NCBI GenBank assembly: GCA_003049465.1
Contig: PYSS01000097.1
Location: 1-64,000 of the forward strand
Length of the DNA stretch: 64,000 nucleotides
Source: Magnaporthiopsis rhizophila
Taxonomy: Eukaryota; Ascomycota; Sordariomycetes; Magnaporthales; Magnaporthaceae
Direction of reading: 5' to 3'
The position numbers and the translations under genes are program-made. The notes under the pieces were generated by a model. It saw nothing but the letters and a program-made list of their open reading frames with translations. It was not told the DNA's origin and made no database searches. This document shows positions 12,133 through 24,694 of the stretch, one piece after another (the first letter of the stretch is position 1; the number at the start of each line of letters is the position of its first letter).

Positions 12133-14058
12133 TTAGTGGCTTATAAAAGGGGGCGTCCCTTCGAAAGGTCCCTCGAGGAGATCCTGCTTCCTTAAGCAAC
12201 TCCTTAAGGCCATGAGAAGATTATTATAATATAGTGGTCTTCCACCAAACCGACTCTGTCCCTTTGTTACATTAACCAATTCAATGCATCTTCGCGACGG
12301 CGTTGGCTTTTTTAGGTCTTTGGATGCAAATCGTAACCCTAACGCCGAGTTCTTCCATGGTGAAAGCATGCCCGTTGATGTGGGAAAAACGATATAGACG
12401 CCGTCGTCTCATGTCTGCCAGCATAGAGTTCCTGCCATATCCCAACCTTCTCAAGGCCGCCCCACGCTCCCCAAGTCAAAGGCCCTCTCCCTGGAGCTCC
12501 AGGCTCAGGCCAGCTTCCTCGGGCAACGAACAAGAACAAGATATAAGCAATGGGGGGAGAGTAGGAAGAGACATTATTAGTCATATATTTTCTTGGTTCC
12601 TAAATCTATATGAGCAGGTCGCAGACGCGATTCCACACCTGCAAAAGGTTTGTTTTACGGCGGGAGACGACAGTGGTCGAGATATAACGCCATGAGTACC
12701 ATGCCACGCCCCCCTGGCGCTACGACAAGCCCAGCACCGCCGTATCCGTGTCCCGTCCTCCCACACTCACTGTCCGCGTCGAGGTTGTGAGTCTAAAGGC
12801 TGCTTGATGTAGTTGGAGGCCGAGGAGCCGGAGGAATGCGATTCCAGCGGTGATCTCCTTACCCCCGTCACCGCACCCGCAGGGGGCTCACTCCAGGCCA
12901 CGACTGCGACCTCGCCTTAGTACCGGTCGGAAGGTAGCGCACTTGTACGGGATGTTTCCGTCGGCAGAGCCGCGATCCCGCGTCGAGCCCCTCCTGGAGG
13001 CCGCCAAGCCCCCCTTTCTTGCTTCTTGATTTTTTTCCGTCGAGGACTCTGCTCCCGAGGTCTGGCTGGTATCTAAGCTGTTCCAAGCGTCATGGAAGAT
13101 ATCGGTGTGGAATTTCGGCGTTGGGACGCAGGGTTGGCAGGAGGCAGGAGGTCTGGGAGATTGATGACGTTTGTATCTCTGTCCGAGCAAAGTGACATTA
13201 TTAGCGTCTAGCAGACGTCGCCGTCGGTCTCCAAGGTTGAATGAAGTCTTCGGCTCACTGGGAAACCTTCTGGGTGCCTTTGGGGCGTGGAGTGGATGCA
13301 CGCGTGAACTGGGTGGTGAAGATGCTGCGCAGGACGACGGTGTGACCTGGATGGTCAGCGACAGTTGGAAACGCATGCGAAGGACATTCGAAGGGTCTCT
13401 GTTGTGAGCGAGGTCGGCGAGAGTGACGCTGCTTGTTTGTTGCTCAAGGTGAAGGTGTAGGTGTAGGTGATGCAAACCGGCTGGCGATGTTGGAGGCAGA
13501 GAGAGTTCATTGAAAGAATATGGGGCTGTGGCAGTCGAGGTCTTGATCTTCTCCTGCGCGTGCCCCACTATCACCAAAGGAGCACACTCTCTCGTTCCCG
13601 CCTTGAATGTCTTTCCCGAGCCCACACCTGCCGTTACCCATGGTATGGGCCAGTACGTGCCTTGGAAGACAGAACACAGCCGCCCATGTTCCATTGTACG
13701 CCTCACCTGGCGTTCTTTGTTCGCCATTGTCACATGATGGGGTTTGGCCTCAAGGTGATCAACGGTCATTGAATGATGAGAAAGCAAGCCCGGCAATTTC
13801 TAGATGAACGAGTGTGACCACAGAGGAAGAGAGACGGTTGTGTGTGAGTCGTGCCGCAATCATCAGTCATCACCCTAGCTCCTCATGTAGGTAGCCAGTG
13901 AATAGTCACGGTGCTTTGTTGCCGCTGCATCTGTACGTGATGCAACGAGGCCGGTCCAGGGGCCATAAAAAGCCCTGGTCGGACCAGCGTCCTCAGATAT
14001 CTGCATACCTAGAGCAGACACCAGCAGACACCAGCAAGCCGTGGCTCTCACAGTCGAC
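12133..14058. other. Transition region without a supported gene
   Basis: This is ordinary GC-rich sequence after the RIP block. A 302-codon minus-strand frame (13,796-12,888) has no recognisable domain, is biased toward His, Pro, Ser and Arg, and is overlapped by comparable open frames on the other strand, so I do not call it a gene. The last hundred bases probably include the promoter and leader of the gene that starts at 14,059. Confidence 0.4.
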
Positions 14059-15080
14059 ATGTCGTCTTCAGCAATGGCGGGGAACGAAGCCAGGCGGGCG
14101 CGGCTGCACACGGGCTTGCAGGATGCGGCACATTACAGATATGACGTGCGGGACATTGCCGAAGCCGAGACGGTGTCGGTGAATTACAGAATCGCTCTCG
14201 ACCAGGCCATCAGCCGTCTGGCCGTCGAGTTCCTCGACAATACCAGGGGGCCGGCCAAGCAGCAGGTGGTGTTCCTGCTGGAGATGAACCCGGGTTTCGG
14301 CCGGTTCCGCGCCGTCAGGCTGCGGATGGATCCTCCCAGCGGTGCGCAGACGACGCGGAGGGTGCGGGGGGTTTGCAGGATCACGCTGCACAGGGCCTTT
14401 GGCCTGATGCCAGAGACGAACGCCGGCTTCATATTTCCCCTCCGCCACAACGGATTCACGCTCTCGGACGCCATAGCCATCCTCAGAGGCACCTACAGGC
14501 ATCCCCGCCATCTCAGGTCCAGGCCGATCCTGAACTTCGAGAGCGATCTGACGGCGTTCAACTTTCTCAGGATTAACGACCACGGCTGGGACGGATGTCG
14601 GGACTGGATGTAAGGTGGCAGCCAAAATACTGACGTCAGGTAAAGAAGAATGCTGACAGGGGAGCAATATAAAATCATCACAGAGCCCAGGCCTTTGCCC
14701 GCTTCTTCTACTCGGGCTGGGTCCGCTGGAAGGTTGAGGACAGCCTCGGCCCTGCGCCCGACGGCCCCGGCAATTACAACAATGACGGCGGTGACGGCGA
14801 CGACGACTTGGTCAGGGCGCTGAGGCTGCTGGCGCCGTGCGAGGGCGTGGCGCCGATAGACTGGGAAAACGCCTACTTTAACCAGGTGATCGGCCTCCGC
14901 GTGGAGAGGCCGGAGCTGGTGTACGACGCGCCGGACTGGGCGACGGCCTACTACATGGACGTGGCGCTGGCCACGGGCGAGTTTCCGGACCGCAACCACC
15001 GGCACCACGGGGCGGTGATGGTGGCCGATGGCGTGCAGGCCGCTCTGCCGTATCTGTGGAATAGACAGCGGGAGGAGTAG
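14059..15080 (+). CDS. Two-exon protein of unknown function
   Basis: Exon 1 is 14,059-14,609 and exon 2 is 14,684-15,080, giving 315 residues. The intron has a GTAAGG donor and a CACAG acceptor with a GCTGAC branch candidate, and the joined frame reads smoothly across it (GCRDW-IAQAFARFF). The start is the ATG at 14,059; the frame upstream lacks another ATG. No signal peptide or membrane span is visible. The protein has alternating charged and hydrophobic segments, an RHNGFTLSDAI segment near residue 135, a short Asn/Gly/Asp-rich insert (NYNNDGGDGDDD) after residue 205 and aromatic residues near the C-terminus. The layout, with a G-C-R-x-W segment after the middle, is reminiscent of uncharacterised fungal DUF7770-type proteins, but I cannot confirm that. 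Function unknown. The intron match makes the gene itself likely. Confidence 0.7.
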
Positions 15081-15772
15081 GAAGCAGAAGCTGTAGTGGC
15101 ACCCTCGCGATGCAATAATCTTTGTCGTCTGCGCCTCCCGGGAGTGTTTCTTTGCCGTGCCATGGGCCAATCATGCCGTGGGTTGTGTTACTGTCGGTCA
15201 CTCGCACGGTCAACCTGGGTGGGCATGCCACCTGCACCTGGTGGTACACAACACAAAGAACCCACCCAAACTCAATTAGCTCAAACCCGACCAGCCATTG
15301 TTCCCGGCGAATCCAACGATACAGGGCAGCACGCTGGGATTTCCAATTGTTGCTGTGGGCACGCAGAGAAAGATGGAAGATCAAGGCTCGGTCTTGAACA
15401 GACAAGGCAGTTGCGCCAAGAATGAGGAGCTACCCCTCATCTCGCAGGTCCCGACAAGGAAGCGGAATATTTTGTCGACAATGGCAAGCAACGTGGTTAA
15501 TCTCGCAGCGTCGCAGTGCATATCTCCCCGCTCCCCAGGCCAGACGGGTGGGTTTGACCGCCGATCCGTCGTGAGGGGAACCGTCCTCTCGACTCTGTTT
15601 GAACCGACGGGATGGCGCTGACTGTCTCTAGATGACAAGAACCGTCGGCTGCCACATGGCAGCAGGATAAAACGGCGGCCTGCCCCAGGCTTCCCAAGGT
15701 AGTTCTCGCCCTCCAGACCGGTCAAGAGCTTTCCTCCTTCTCTCCTCCACCTGCCCGCGCCGCCCAGGGAAA

Positions 15773-18162
15773 ATGACAGCAAAAGGCGGGCTGGGACGTC
15801 TAGCCTTCGCGGCCCTGTTCGCCGCTCGCGCGGTTGTCGCCCAGAACGGCACCTCGGCCAAGGGTAAGCGAGCCCGACAATTACTATCACCCCCCCGAGC
15901 CGACCCAGACTAATCTTTCTACAGGCATCGTCGTCGACGGCACCTCCTTTGCCCTCTATGGCGCTCACTCGTCGTACCGTTTCCACGTCGAGGAAGAGAC
16001 GGGGGACCTGATCTCGGACCACTTTGGCGCCTTCGCTCTCGAGTCCATCCCCGCCATTCCCATCCAGCCCAACGGCTGGGTCGGCCACATTGGCCGCATC
16101 CGGCGTGAGTTCCCCGAGTTCGGCCGCGGCGACTACCGCGTGCCTGCCGTGTCCATCCGGCAGTCCGAGGGTTATCCCACCAGCGACCTGCGCTACCGGT
16201 CCCACAGGATTGTGTCGGGCAAGCCCAGCCTGCCCGGGCTCCCTTCAACCTTTGGCAGCAACGAGGACGTCTCTACGCTGATCGTGTCTCTCTTCGACAA
16301 CTACAGCTCAATCGCCGTGGATCTCTCCTACTCGGTCTTCCCCAAGCATGACGCCATCGTGCGTAGCGCCAACATCACCAACTACGGCAAGGGGACCATC
16401 ACGATCGAGAAGGCGGCAAGCTTCAGTGTCGACTTCCCGCTCGGGGAAATGGACATGATCGAGCTGAGGGGCGACTGGGCGCGAGAGGGGATGAGGGTAC
16501 GACGCAAGGTGGACTACGGCACACAAGGGTAAGTTTTACCCCTTAGACTGACTGTATCGGAAGAAGGTGGCGCGACGAGAAGAAATCCTTGCTGACCAAG
16601 AGGCCAACACACGTAGCTTCGGGAGCACAACGGGCTACTCGTCTCATCTGCACAACCCCTTTGTGGCCCTCGTCTCGCCCGAGGCCACCGAGACGCAAGG
16701 AGAGGCCTGGGGCTTCTCGCTCGTCTACACCGGCTCCTTCGCCGTCGAGGTCGAGAAGGGGTCCCAGGAGCTCACGCGGGCGGTGATGGGGCTCCAACCC
16801 AGCCAGCTCTCGTGGCCGCTGGGGCCGGGCGAGACGCTCACGACTCCCGAGGTCGTGGCCGTGTACTCGTCCGAGGGCGTGGGCGGCATGTCCCGCAAGC
16901 TGCACCGCCTCCAGCGCAACCATCTCATGCGCGGCCGCTACGTCAAGGAGCCGCGCCCGGTGCTGCTCAACAGCTGGGAGGGCCTCTATTTCAACTACAA
17001 CGCGAGCACAATCTTGGACCTTGCCCGGTCGTCGGCCCGGCTCGGCGTCAAGCTCTTCGTGCTCGACGACGGCTGGTTCGGTGTCGACCACCCGCGCGTC
17101 GACGACCGAGCCGGCCTGGGCGACTGGCAGGCCAACCCGGCCCGCTTCCCCGACGGCCTGCCGGCGCTCGTCAAGAAGGTGACCGAAATCGACGTGACCA
17201 ACTCGTCCGAGAAGCTTCGGTTCGGGCTCTGGTTCGAGCCCGAGATGGTCAACCCCAACTCGACCACGTACAAGAACCACCCGGACTGGGTGCTCCACGC
17301 CGGCAGCTACCCGCGGACGGTGCGGCGCGACCAGCTCGTGCTCAACGTGGCGCTGCCCGAGGTGCAGGACTTCATCGTCAAGTCCCTGTCGGACGTGCTC
17401 TCGTCGGCGCCCATCTCGTACGTCAAGTGGGACAACAACCGCGGCTTCATCGAGACCCCATCTCCCGGCATCGGGCACGCGTACATGCTGGGGCTGTACC
17501 GCGTGCTCGAGACGCTGACGGCACGCTTCCCGGACGTCCTGTTCGAGGGCTGCGCGTCAGGCGGCGGCCGCGTCGACCCGGGCATGCTGCACTACTTCCC
17601 GCAGCTGTGGACGTCGGACAACACGGACGGGCTCGACCGCGTCTCCATCCAGTTCGGCACCTCGCTGGCCTACCCCCTGGCCGTCATGGGCGCCCACGTC
17701 TCGGTCGTGCCCAACCACCAGACGGGCCGCAGCGCCGTGCCCTTCACCTTCCGCGCTCACGTCGCCATGATGGGCGGCTCGTTCGGCTTCGAGCTGAAGC
17801 CGTCCGACATCCCCGACGCCGACCGCGCGCTGCTGCCAGGGCTGATGGCGCTGGCCGAACAGGTCAATCCCGTCGTCGTGCGCGGCGACCTGTGGCGTCT
17901 CGCCCTGCCCGAGGAGTCCAACTGGCCGGCCGCGCTGGTCATATCCGAGGACGGCTCGCGCGCCGTGCTGTTCCACTTCCAGCTGCGCGCGACCGTCAAC
18001 CAGGTCAGGCCACGGCTGCGGCTCAAGGGGCTGGACGCGTCCGCGTCGTACCGCCTGGACGGCAACAGCACGTACTCGGGGTCGACGCTGATGAGCATCG
18101 GGCTGGAGCACAGCTTCAGCGGGGACTATGGCAGCCGCGTCGTGCAGCTGGAGAGGATTTGA
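15773..18162 (+). CDS. Secreted GH36 alpha-galactosidase
   Basis: Three exons (15,773-15,863; 15,925-16,528; 16,617-18,162) give 746 residues, the usual size for fungal GH36 enzymes of the AglC type. They remove terminal alpha-1,6-linked galactose from raffinose-type sugars and galactomannan. Residues 1-23 form a signal peptide ending AVVA before QNG, so the protein is probably secreted. The N-terminal beta-sandwich spans about 28-330 and the catalytic barrel about 330-660. The nucleophile motif is YVKWDNNR (Asp504) and the acid/base lies in WTSDNTD (Asp566), preceded by the substrate loop CASGGGRVDPGML. LFVLDDGWFG and LWFEPEMVNP are further family signatures. Both introns keep phase and join recognisable sequence. 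Two CTGGGG strings on the minus strand upstream (15,533 and 15,683) fit the CreA consensus, so glucose repression is possible but only inferred. No missing catalytic residue. Confidence 0.95.
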
Positions 18163-21048
18163 GTGTCCGCGGGGCATGCATACGCCATGTAAATACGCGC
18201 TTTGTCGACGATCTCAACCCGCCGATATTTTGCCATTCCCATCTGGTCCGCCTACAACAGGGCACGGAAGCACAATTGGCTGGCGCCAGTTCAGTCCACT
18301 CGTCGCGTCTGCGCGCTAAACAGCCGCGACCAGCGCGGCTATCGCGCTTAAATACCCGGAACGCGCCTATATCTCGGCCCTGCTCCTGTGCCTCGCTGCT
18401 TTTCCCGATGAGGGGTTTAAGGCACCGTCCTGCCCAAACAATTCAAGCCGATCGGGCTGCCACAAGCCACATCATTGTTGGGCTGCGTCAACTCCCCGAC
18501 GGCGGCAAGTGACCAGAAAAAAAAAAAAAAAAAAAAAAAAAGGTCATGCGGCCGTCTCAATGTGCGGCTGTCTCCAGTCTTGGCCTGGCTCTGCGGGATG
18601 GGACCCCGCCTGTAGCGGAGAGAGTGGCCCGAAGATGCATCGAGCCAAGACCACGAAGGAGCCGTGCGGCGCTGCCAGTGCCCAAGACAGCGAAGGGAGC
18701 CGTCCCCGCAGCTGGGATAGGGGAGTTGGAGAATACCATGGATGGGATGGGTTGAGTTCGGGAACCAAAAGGACAATCCCGCCACTGCCCGCCACGGAAT
18801 TTCGGCTTTTCTCACCGCCACGCGCACTCCCTACCGCACTGGAAATGACTGTCCCAGGGAGCCGACGGCGACCGACGGAAAGTGCCATCTCGGTGGCGGG
18901 CTACTCCCGGTCTGCGAGACCATCACGCGTACCCCCAAGCCTTGCACGCTTACCCCAGATCAGCGCCCAACGGGGCAACACTGAGGAAAAAGTTGCGTAA
19001 TTCGAACGAGGGGTGTCTGTCCCTGTTCGGGAAGCCGGGCAATCTGGCGAGCGTTCCGGGCGTACAGAAGGGGTCTCGTGGGCCGCTCACCGGGAAGCCG
19101 GCCTGCCAAGAGGACCCTGCTTGCGACTTTGGATAAAATCCCATTGGCCGGCTAAAACCCAACCCCAGAAGCAGAAAGGTCATCCCACGCTGCAGTGCAA
19201 AACACAGGGCGACCATGCCTGTCGTCACTCCCTGCCCACCCAGTTAAGCGCCCGACATGAGGAAAATTATGCCGCAGCCGAAATGGATCGCACACATGAC
19301 CGCCCTTGGCGTTGTGCTCGCGCGCGGGGGCGGGCCACCACCGTCTCTCGGCTTTGGGGAAGCCGTGTCTCCCTCTACGAATGAGAGCGCTGTTTTTGAA
19401 AGTAAAGCGCGCGAATGATAAATCGCCGAGTCTTTTCTTTTCGGTTTGGTTCATGGCTTTGTTTCCATGACCAAACAATATGCAGCTACAGACGGGGCGC
19501 GACAAGCGCTATTGCGGGCGTCTTGCACGCCTCCTCCAGAGAAGCAGAACCCCACAAAGTTCGGCCGATTGGTGCAACCCGGCCTCGCAATCTGGGGAGC
19601 GACGGGCCTGGGCCTAGGCCTGGGTTGAGAGCAGACTATGGCGCCTGGGGTCTGTTACGCACTCGCTCCCCCGACGGCCCGTTCCCGTGCCCATCAATTC
19701 CTTCCCCATGAAAGAAATCACTAGAAAAGTCATGTTTTGTTTGAGGCGGACTGAAATGCAAAATCACAAAAAAAAAAAAAAAGGGGCAAGACCACGCGTA
19801 TTTCCCATAGCATGTTTTGCAAACGGAAACACGGCTGTTTCACAGCCTTGCCCTCCCGTCGTCTTGTCGCCCGCTTTCCCGCGTGGGAGACCCTTTTTTG
19901 GACTTCACCGCAGGAATGCCGATCATTGCCACAACGAGGCTAGCGAAAAAAAAAGACCCTGACCCTGATCGCCAATTCAATCTGGACGGATCGGGCGGGA
20001 TGCTCAGCTCCCTTTTCTTGGGTGACTGGCTGACCATTTCAGCTCTGATCTTTTCCGTCCTTGTCTGTAATTCTCACCATCTTTGTGAGCTTACGTGCGT
20101 ACACAAAGGCCGTCCAGGTCGCGTCAGGTTGTAGCATTGAGCAAGACATACACAGTAACAAAAAAAGGCAAAAGACAGTGGCGGTCGGGCCGCGTCTGGG
20201 GAGGCGGCCCGACAAAACCATGCCACGTCGCTGGCGGGTTGTGACATTTGAAGGCAGGGTACAAGGGGATTCACGACAGATGAAAATGGGTGAAAGTTTG
20301 ATCCGATGCTTCCGTTTCTTTTGCCTACCACTCCCACCTAAGAGTTGTCTGCCTTCTCTTCTGCAATGCACGAGAGAATTATGTGAGGATGAGGCGGTGC
20401 TCTGGTAGCCTGCCTGTCTCAGGACGACATCGATTGGAGCCAGGGTCCTGCGGATGCCAGCTCACCTGTAATGCTGCACCCCCCCTCCAACTCGTTCAAA
20501 GTCAACCATCACAGCCTTTTCGGTGCGGGCTTTTAGGTCAAGTCCCACACCCCGCCACTAGCGTGGCACCCACCCAAGTTTCGCCCAGTTAAACCCACCA
20601 GTGCAGGTACCCTTGCGCAACCTTTTTCCCTTCTCTCTTTTTTTTAGGCTGGGCACCATCATCTTTCCCGCCCAACCAAATCACCGCTGCCTGAGAGGAT
20701 CGCGCAAGGCCAACGCAACATTGCAGAAGCGGAGAGCGAGAGAGGCAGCAGGTAATGCTGCTGCTGCTGCTGCTGCTGCAATAACAAGCCTCAGCTATTC
20801 GACCGTTGACCGGTACATATGGAGCACAGGCAGCCACCCACACTCGCACCACCCCTGTTGGTGTCTGGCTTATTACCCGGTCGTTTTCCCCTGAACCCCA
20901 GAACCGTTTGTCTCTCCTTTTTAACCCACGAGATCCCGTCCTGGTTTGGACAGGCTGACCTTGATTTAGGTGGCCTCTACCTGCTACTTGTGCCTCGAGC
21001 TCGATCCTTCAACCCTTTCTTTTTTTTTCTTTCTTTTTTTCGTGTCTG
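18163..21048. other. Long intergenic region
   Basis: There is no supported gene in about 2.9 kb. It contains a 25-nt poly(A) run (18,517-18,541), a 15-nt poly(A) run (19,768-19,782) and a (GCT)n tract of about 8 units near 20,755-20,779. All frames above 60 codons overlap one another without recognisable domains. It probably includes the terminator of the GH36 gene and the promoter of the polyQ gene. Confidence 0.5.
18517..18541. repeat. 25-nt poly(A) run
   Basis: An uninterrupted A run flanked by GACC on the left and GGTC on the right. It is one of about ten similar homopolymers in the window's intergenic DNA. Confidence 0.95.
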
Positions 21049-21158
21049 GTAAGTTACGTGCATGTGCTGCACCCATCCCTGCACCTTCCCTGACAATGCG
21101 ACATTCACATGCTTTGGCTCGTGAATATCGAGCACACGCGACAAGAGTCTAACCACAG
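21049..21158 (+). promoter_or_regulatory. Candidate 5'-UTR intron
   Basis: A strong donor (CTG|GTAAGT) at 21,049 and a branch-plus-acceptor (TCTAACCACAG) ending at 21,158 define a 110-nt intron upstream of the ATG at 21,601. A pyrimidine-rich leader precedes it. No coding frame crosses it, so it would lie in the untranslated leader. Only cDNA would settle it. Confidence 0.4.
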
Positions 21159-21583
21159 GAACCTCGATCAGTCATCTGCAGGAACCGACTGCGAGGCATT
21201 TGTTGCCACGGACACCAAGGACAGGCAGGAACCTCGTCCTCCCACCGCCCCGTAACCCAACAAGCTCCGCTTTTGCAGACAGACCACAGACCCCAGACCA
21301 CAGTATAAACGGCACGCTCTCTCAACGTCATTTTCCCCACCGCCTGCCAGCGCAGCAGACAAGCACAACCCGGCCAAGCTCCCGTTCCTGACGATTGGGC
21401 ACTGGCACCTGGACCCAGACCCGACATCTGCCGAACCCGCGGAAACGGGCTAGCACAACGGTGAAGGCGGGCAGCTTCCTGCTCCTGCAGCTAAATTTGC
21501 TCCGTACCCTCTTCGATTCAACCCAAAAACAAAACCTACAAGAGCTACGAACAATACTAGCAATCAAAACTGCCCCGTCGTCC

Positions 21584-21634
21584 ATGTACACCCGCGCCAA
21601 ATGCTCGCCGTACAATACCAGCCGCCCAGCATGA
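21584..21634 (+). promoter_or_regulatory. uORF overlapping the main start codon
   Basis: An ATG at 21,584 opens a 16-codon frame that ends in TGA at 21,634. It overlaps the ATG at 21,601 in another frame. If used, it would reduce initiation at 21,601 and favour the in-frame ATG at 21,631. This is an arrangement seen in the sequence; a regulatory role is inferred. Confidence 0.3.
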
Positions 21635-21884
21635 CGAGGGCGGCCAACGACTCCTTCCTGCCCTCGGGCGCCGTCCATGACCATGACGACCTGCACCTGG
21701 CCGCCTTCCACGGCATGGTCCAGGCCGAAGCCTCCTCCGTCGTCTCGCCGCTGTCCCTTCCCCGCGGCGCCACCCAGTACTTCGATGCCCAAAACCACCA
21801 CCTGCCCGCCATGAACGGCGAGGGCCTTGGCCCTGTACACCCGTACTACACTGGCAGCAGCCTCGCTCCCGCCTCTGCCCAAGC

Positions 21885-21918
<34 letters not shown>

Positions 21919-24180
21919 ATCCCGCCCTCGGCTTCTTCCCTCGCCAGGAGCGCCTCGTCTGCCGGCCCCTACTCCTTCTCACCCTCGCTACAAGTTCCCA
22001 CGGCCCCGAAGCCGCAGTCTCAATTCATCTCTCCCAGACTCGCCCCTACCTCAACACAGATCGAGCGCCAACTGAGGCAGCAGACCCGGCAGCAGCAGCG
22101 TTCTGCCAGCCTCTCGCCCACTAGACGTTCTGCGTCCCTTCCTGTCGGCTCAGTCTTGAGAAACCACTCGGCCGTGCCCTCCCCGTCCCGCATTCCCTTT
22201 AATAGCACCATGTTGCCTCTCGACGCCGCCGTCGTCGCTCCTTACCCCGGAGTCCCCGCATCCGTCCCTGTCGAGCTCCCCTCGGCATCCTACACTCAGG
22301 CTCAGCAGCCCCCCATGCTTCAGGCACGCTCGGGCTCGGGAGGAGATGTGCTGCTGTCTGTGGCTGGTCAGCAGGCCCAGACGCAGAAGATTGCTCTCCT
22401 CGAGAAGCAGAACAGCCTGATACGCCAGGCGTGGGAGAGCGAGCGGAGATACCTCGAAGCTAACCGCTCGCGCGCCGAGGAGGTGTACCAGGAGGAAAGA
22501 GCAATTATGGACATGGAGCGGACCGAGTGGGAGGCGGAACGAGCCGCGCTGATGGACGAGATTGTCAGACTGAAGGACCAAGCCAAGGCTCTGAGGTCTA
22601 GCAGCAGCAGGTTCGCCCACGTCGAAAGCATCCCAGAGGAGGGAGGTCTGACCCCATGTCTGCGAGGCGGCGGAAGCAACGGCCTTTGCTCCCCGGGCAG
22701 TGCGTCCCTGTCTCCGCTGCCCCAACACCGGGCTCCCAGAGCGGGCACGACTCAGATGGCCGCATTCCAGTCTCAAGCTTCTTACTCCCACGTTGACCCG
22801 AGAGCATCTGCCATCTTGACGGGAACCACGCACATCAGCCCGTCGAAACAACCAGAGTCTTCCCCATTCATACCACTTACGCAGCAACCACAAGAACAAC
22901 AGCATCAAGCCAGCTCTTCCACCGCTGCATCGTCAGAACAACAACAGCCAACCCCCTCCACAATGACTTCGGCTTCGCAGTCGGAGGACGAGCAGCCTGC
23001 TCCCATCATCGACGTGCAGGACATCCACCCCGAGCTGGAGGGGATCCCGCTCAAGAAGACGGCCGTTCACAGGGCCACATTCACCGATGGCGACAACAGC
23101 CACGAGGGCTCCAAGCCGACGTCGACCAAGACGTCCCCCACCCTCGACAACGCGGCGCCGGATGACCAGCAGACAGATGCCAGCCAGCGAAAGGTGCCGG
23201 AGAAGGATCCGCTCAAGGTGCTCGCTGCTCCCGAGCCGGTGCGCCTCCGAATGAATGCAGGTCACACCCCGAACCACTCCCTCTCTGTCCTTCCGTCCGG
23301 TGCGTCCACCGAGGTCCAAACCACTGCCAGCAGCAGCGGTGAAGTGACCCCGACGACGGCGACTGGATTCGACTGCGACAGCGGCAGCAACGGTCTCCCC
23401 AGCAGCGATAAAGGCAAGGGAAGAGAGAAGGCCACAGAAGAGCCTGTCGAGCCGCCCGTCACGAAAGAGGCTGCTGCCGAGCTCGAGGGCGCCCCGACGA
23501 TGGCGCCGGACGAGGATCTGCCGCTGAAGGGGCCTCTGCATCTGAGAAACCTCCCCGCCAAGGATGCCAAGTTTTTTGATCTGCTCGACAAGAAGCTCAA
23601 TGATGTCAGCAAGGGCGAGACGGAGGATGCCCTGCCCAAGGTTCTCCAGAACGACACTCTTGCCGGACCCAAGGCGGGCGAAAAAGCCGGCGGTCAGAAG
23701 CGTGAGTCAAAGAGCCAGCATTTGTCTCAAGCTCCTAGCCCGAGCGAGGCCGAATCTTCTCTCGAGATCCCGCTCCGCATCAGGAAGACCAGCAACTTCG
23801 GCGCCCCCCTGGGCGAGATCCGAGGCATCCCCCCGCACTAGAGACGTGGAGGAGGGTCGTCGTCCGGCTGGGGGTTCGACGGGTCCAGGTCCGAGTTCGG
23901 CTCCGACCTCATCACCATCCGTCCTGGTCCCAAGGCTCGCAAGCCCATCTTTGTGCACCCCATCTCTCCGTCTCCGCCTTCTGACGACTCGGCCCACTTG
24001 CCTTCGGCCCCTCCCCCCACGCTTCGCCGTGGCCACCATGAAGGCCGCATGGGCTACACAGAGGCCGCGTATGTCGGCGAGATCAGGGCCAACATTGCGC
24101 GCGGTGGCGCCCCAGACCCGGAGGGCATCGACCTCAAACCCACCTGCAACATGGGCGCCCCTTATGGAAAACTTTGCTGA
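21601..24180 (+). pseudogene. Coiled-coil polyQ protein with an in-frame TAG
   Basis: A 746-codon frame runs from 21,601 to the TAG at 23,839-23,841. The same frame then stays open for another 112 codons to a TGA at 24,178-24,180. The downstream part reads as ordinary protein (FDGSRSEFGSDLITIRPG, KPIFVHPISP, MGYTEAAYVGEI), so it probably belongs to the same product. Visible parts: a polyQ run near residue 97-107, Ser/Pro-rich disorder, a coiled coil about residues 260-330 (QKIALLEKQNSLI through DEIVRLKDQAKAL), a Ser/Thr/Pro-rich middle, and an LPLKGPLHLRNLPAKDAKFF segment near 640. No membrane span or catalytic motif. I cannot name the family. The TAG may be a TGG-to-TAG mutation, a sequencing error, readthrough, or the genuine end; an intron removing it while keeping frame was not found. 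The upstream 746 codons alone could be a functional protein. Confidence 0.65.
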
Positions 24181-24652
24181 TGGGCGCGCCGACAACGCCG
24201 ACGACCTCGCATGAGGCACATTTCCAAATACAGCGTTTCACCACTTTCCACTAATCTCACCCCCGTCTCATCATCCTTTTCAACGCTGTACATATTGCCC
24301 CTTTAGACCGCTGTTTGTCTCCTGGCTTGGTTTTCTTTTGGTCCGCACGACATCATTCTTAGAACAGGGTCAGGGTGCATGCTCGGATCGCTGCTGCCTA
24401 CCCCATGCGTGCGTTTGCGTTGTTTTTTTTTTTTTTTTCGTTCCGTTCACGACATTATTATACCCCCTTTGTATTCCCCGTTTCGTCTATCGACCGAGTT
24501 TGTCATGACACCCGCTACGGAAGACACTTGCAAGACCGTTTACCATTTTGCTAGCACGAAGGCAGTCAAGGCTGTGTACGGTTTGACTGATGAGCATCGT
24601 GGCCGGGTGATTCCTTTGACCCTTAGCACACAGTATGCTATGGCTGTGCTTT

Positions 24653-24694
<42 letters not shown>

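Noticed and set aside
12888..13796. 302-codon minus-strand open frame
   Set aside because: No domain, skewed composition, and competing open frames on the plus strand over the same bases; GC-rich random frames of this length are common here.
16543..17478. 311-codon minus-strand frame
   Set aside because: Antisense shadow of the GH36 gene.
16812..18512. 566-codon plus-strand frame over the GH36 gene
   Set aside because: Arg/Ala/Gly-rich shadow of the GH36 reading frame; the GH36 frame has catalytic motifs and introns.
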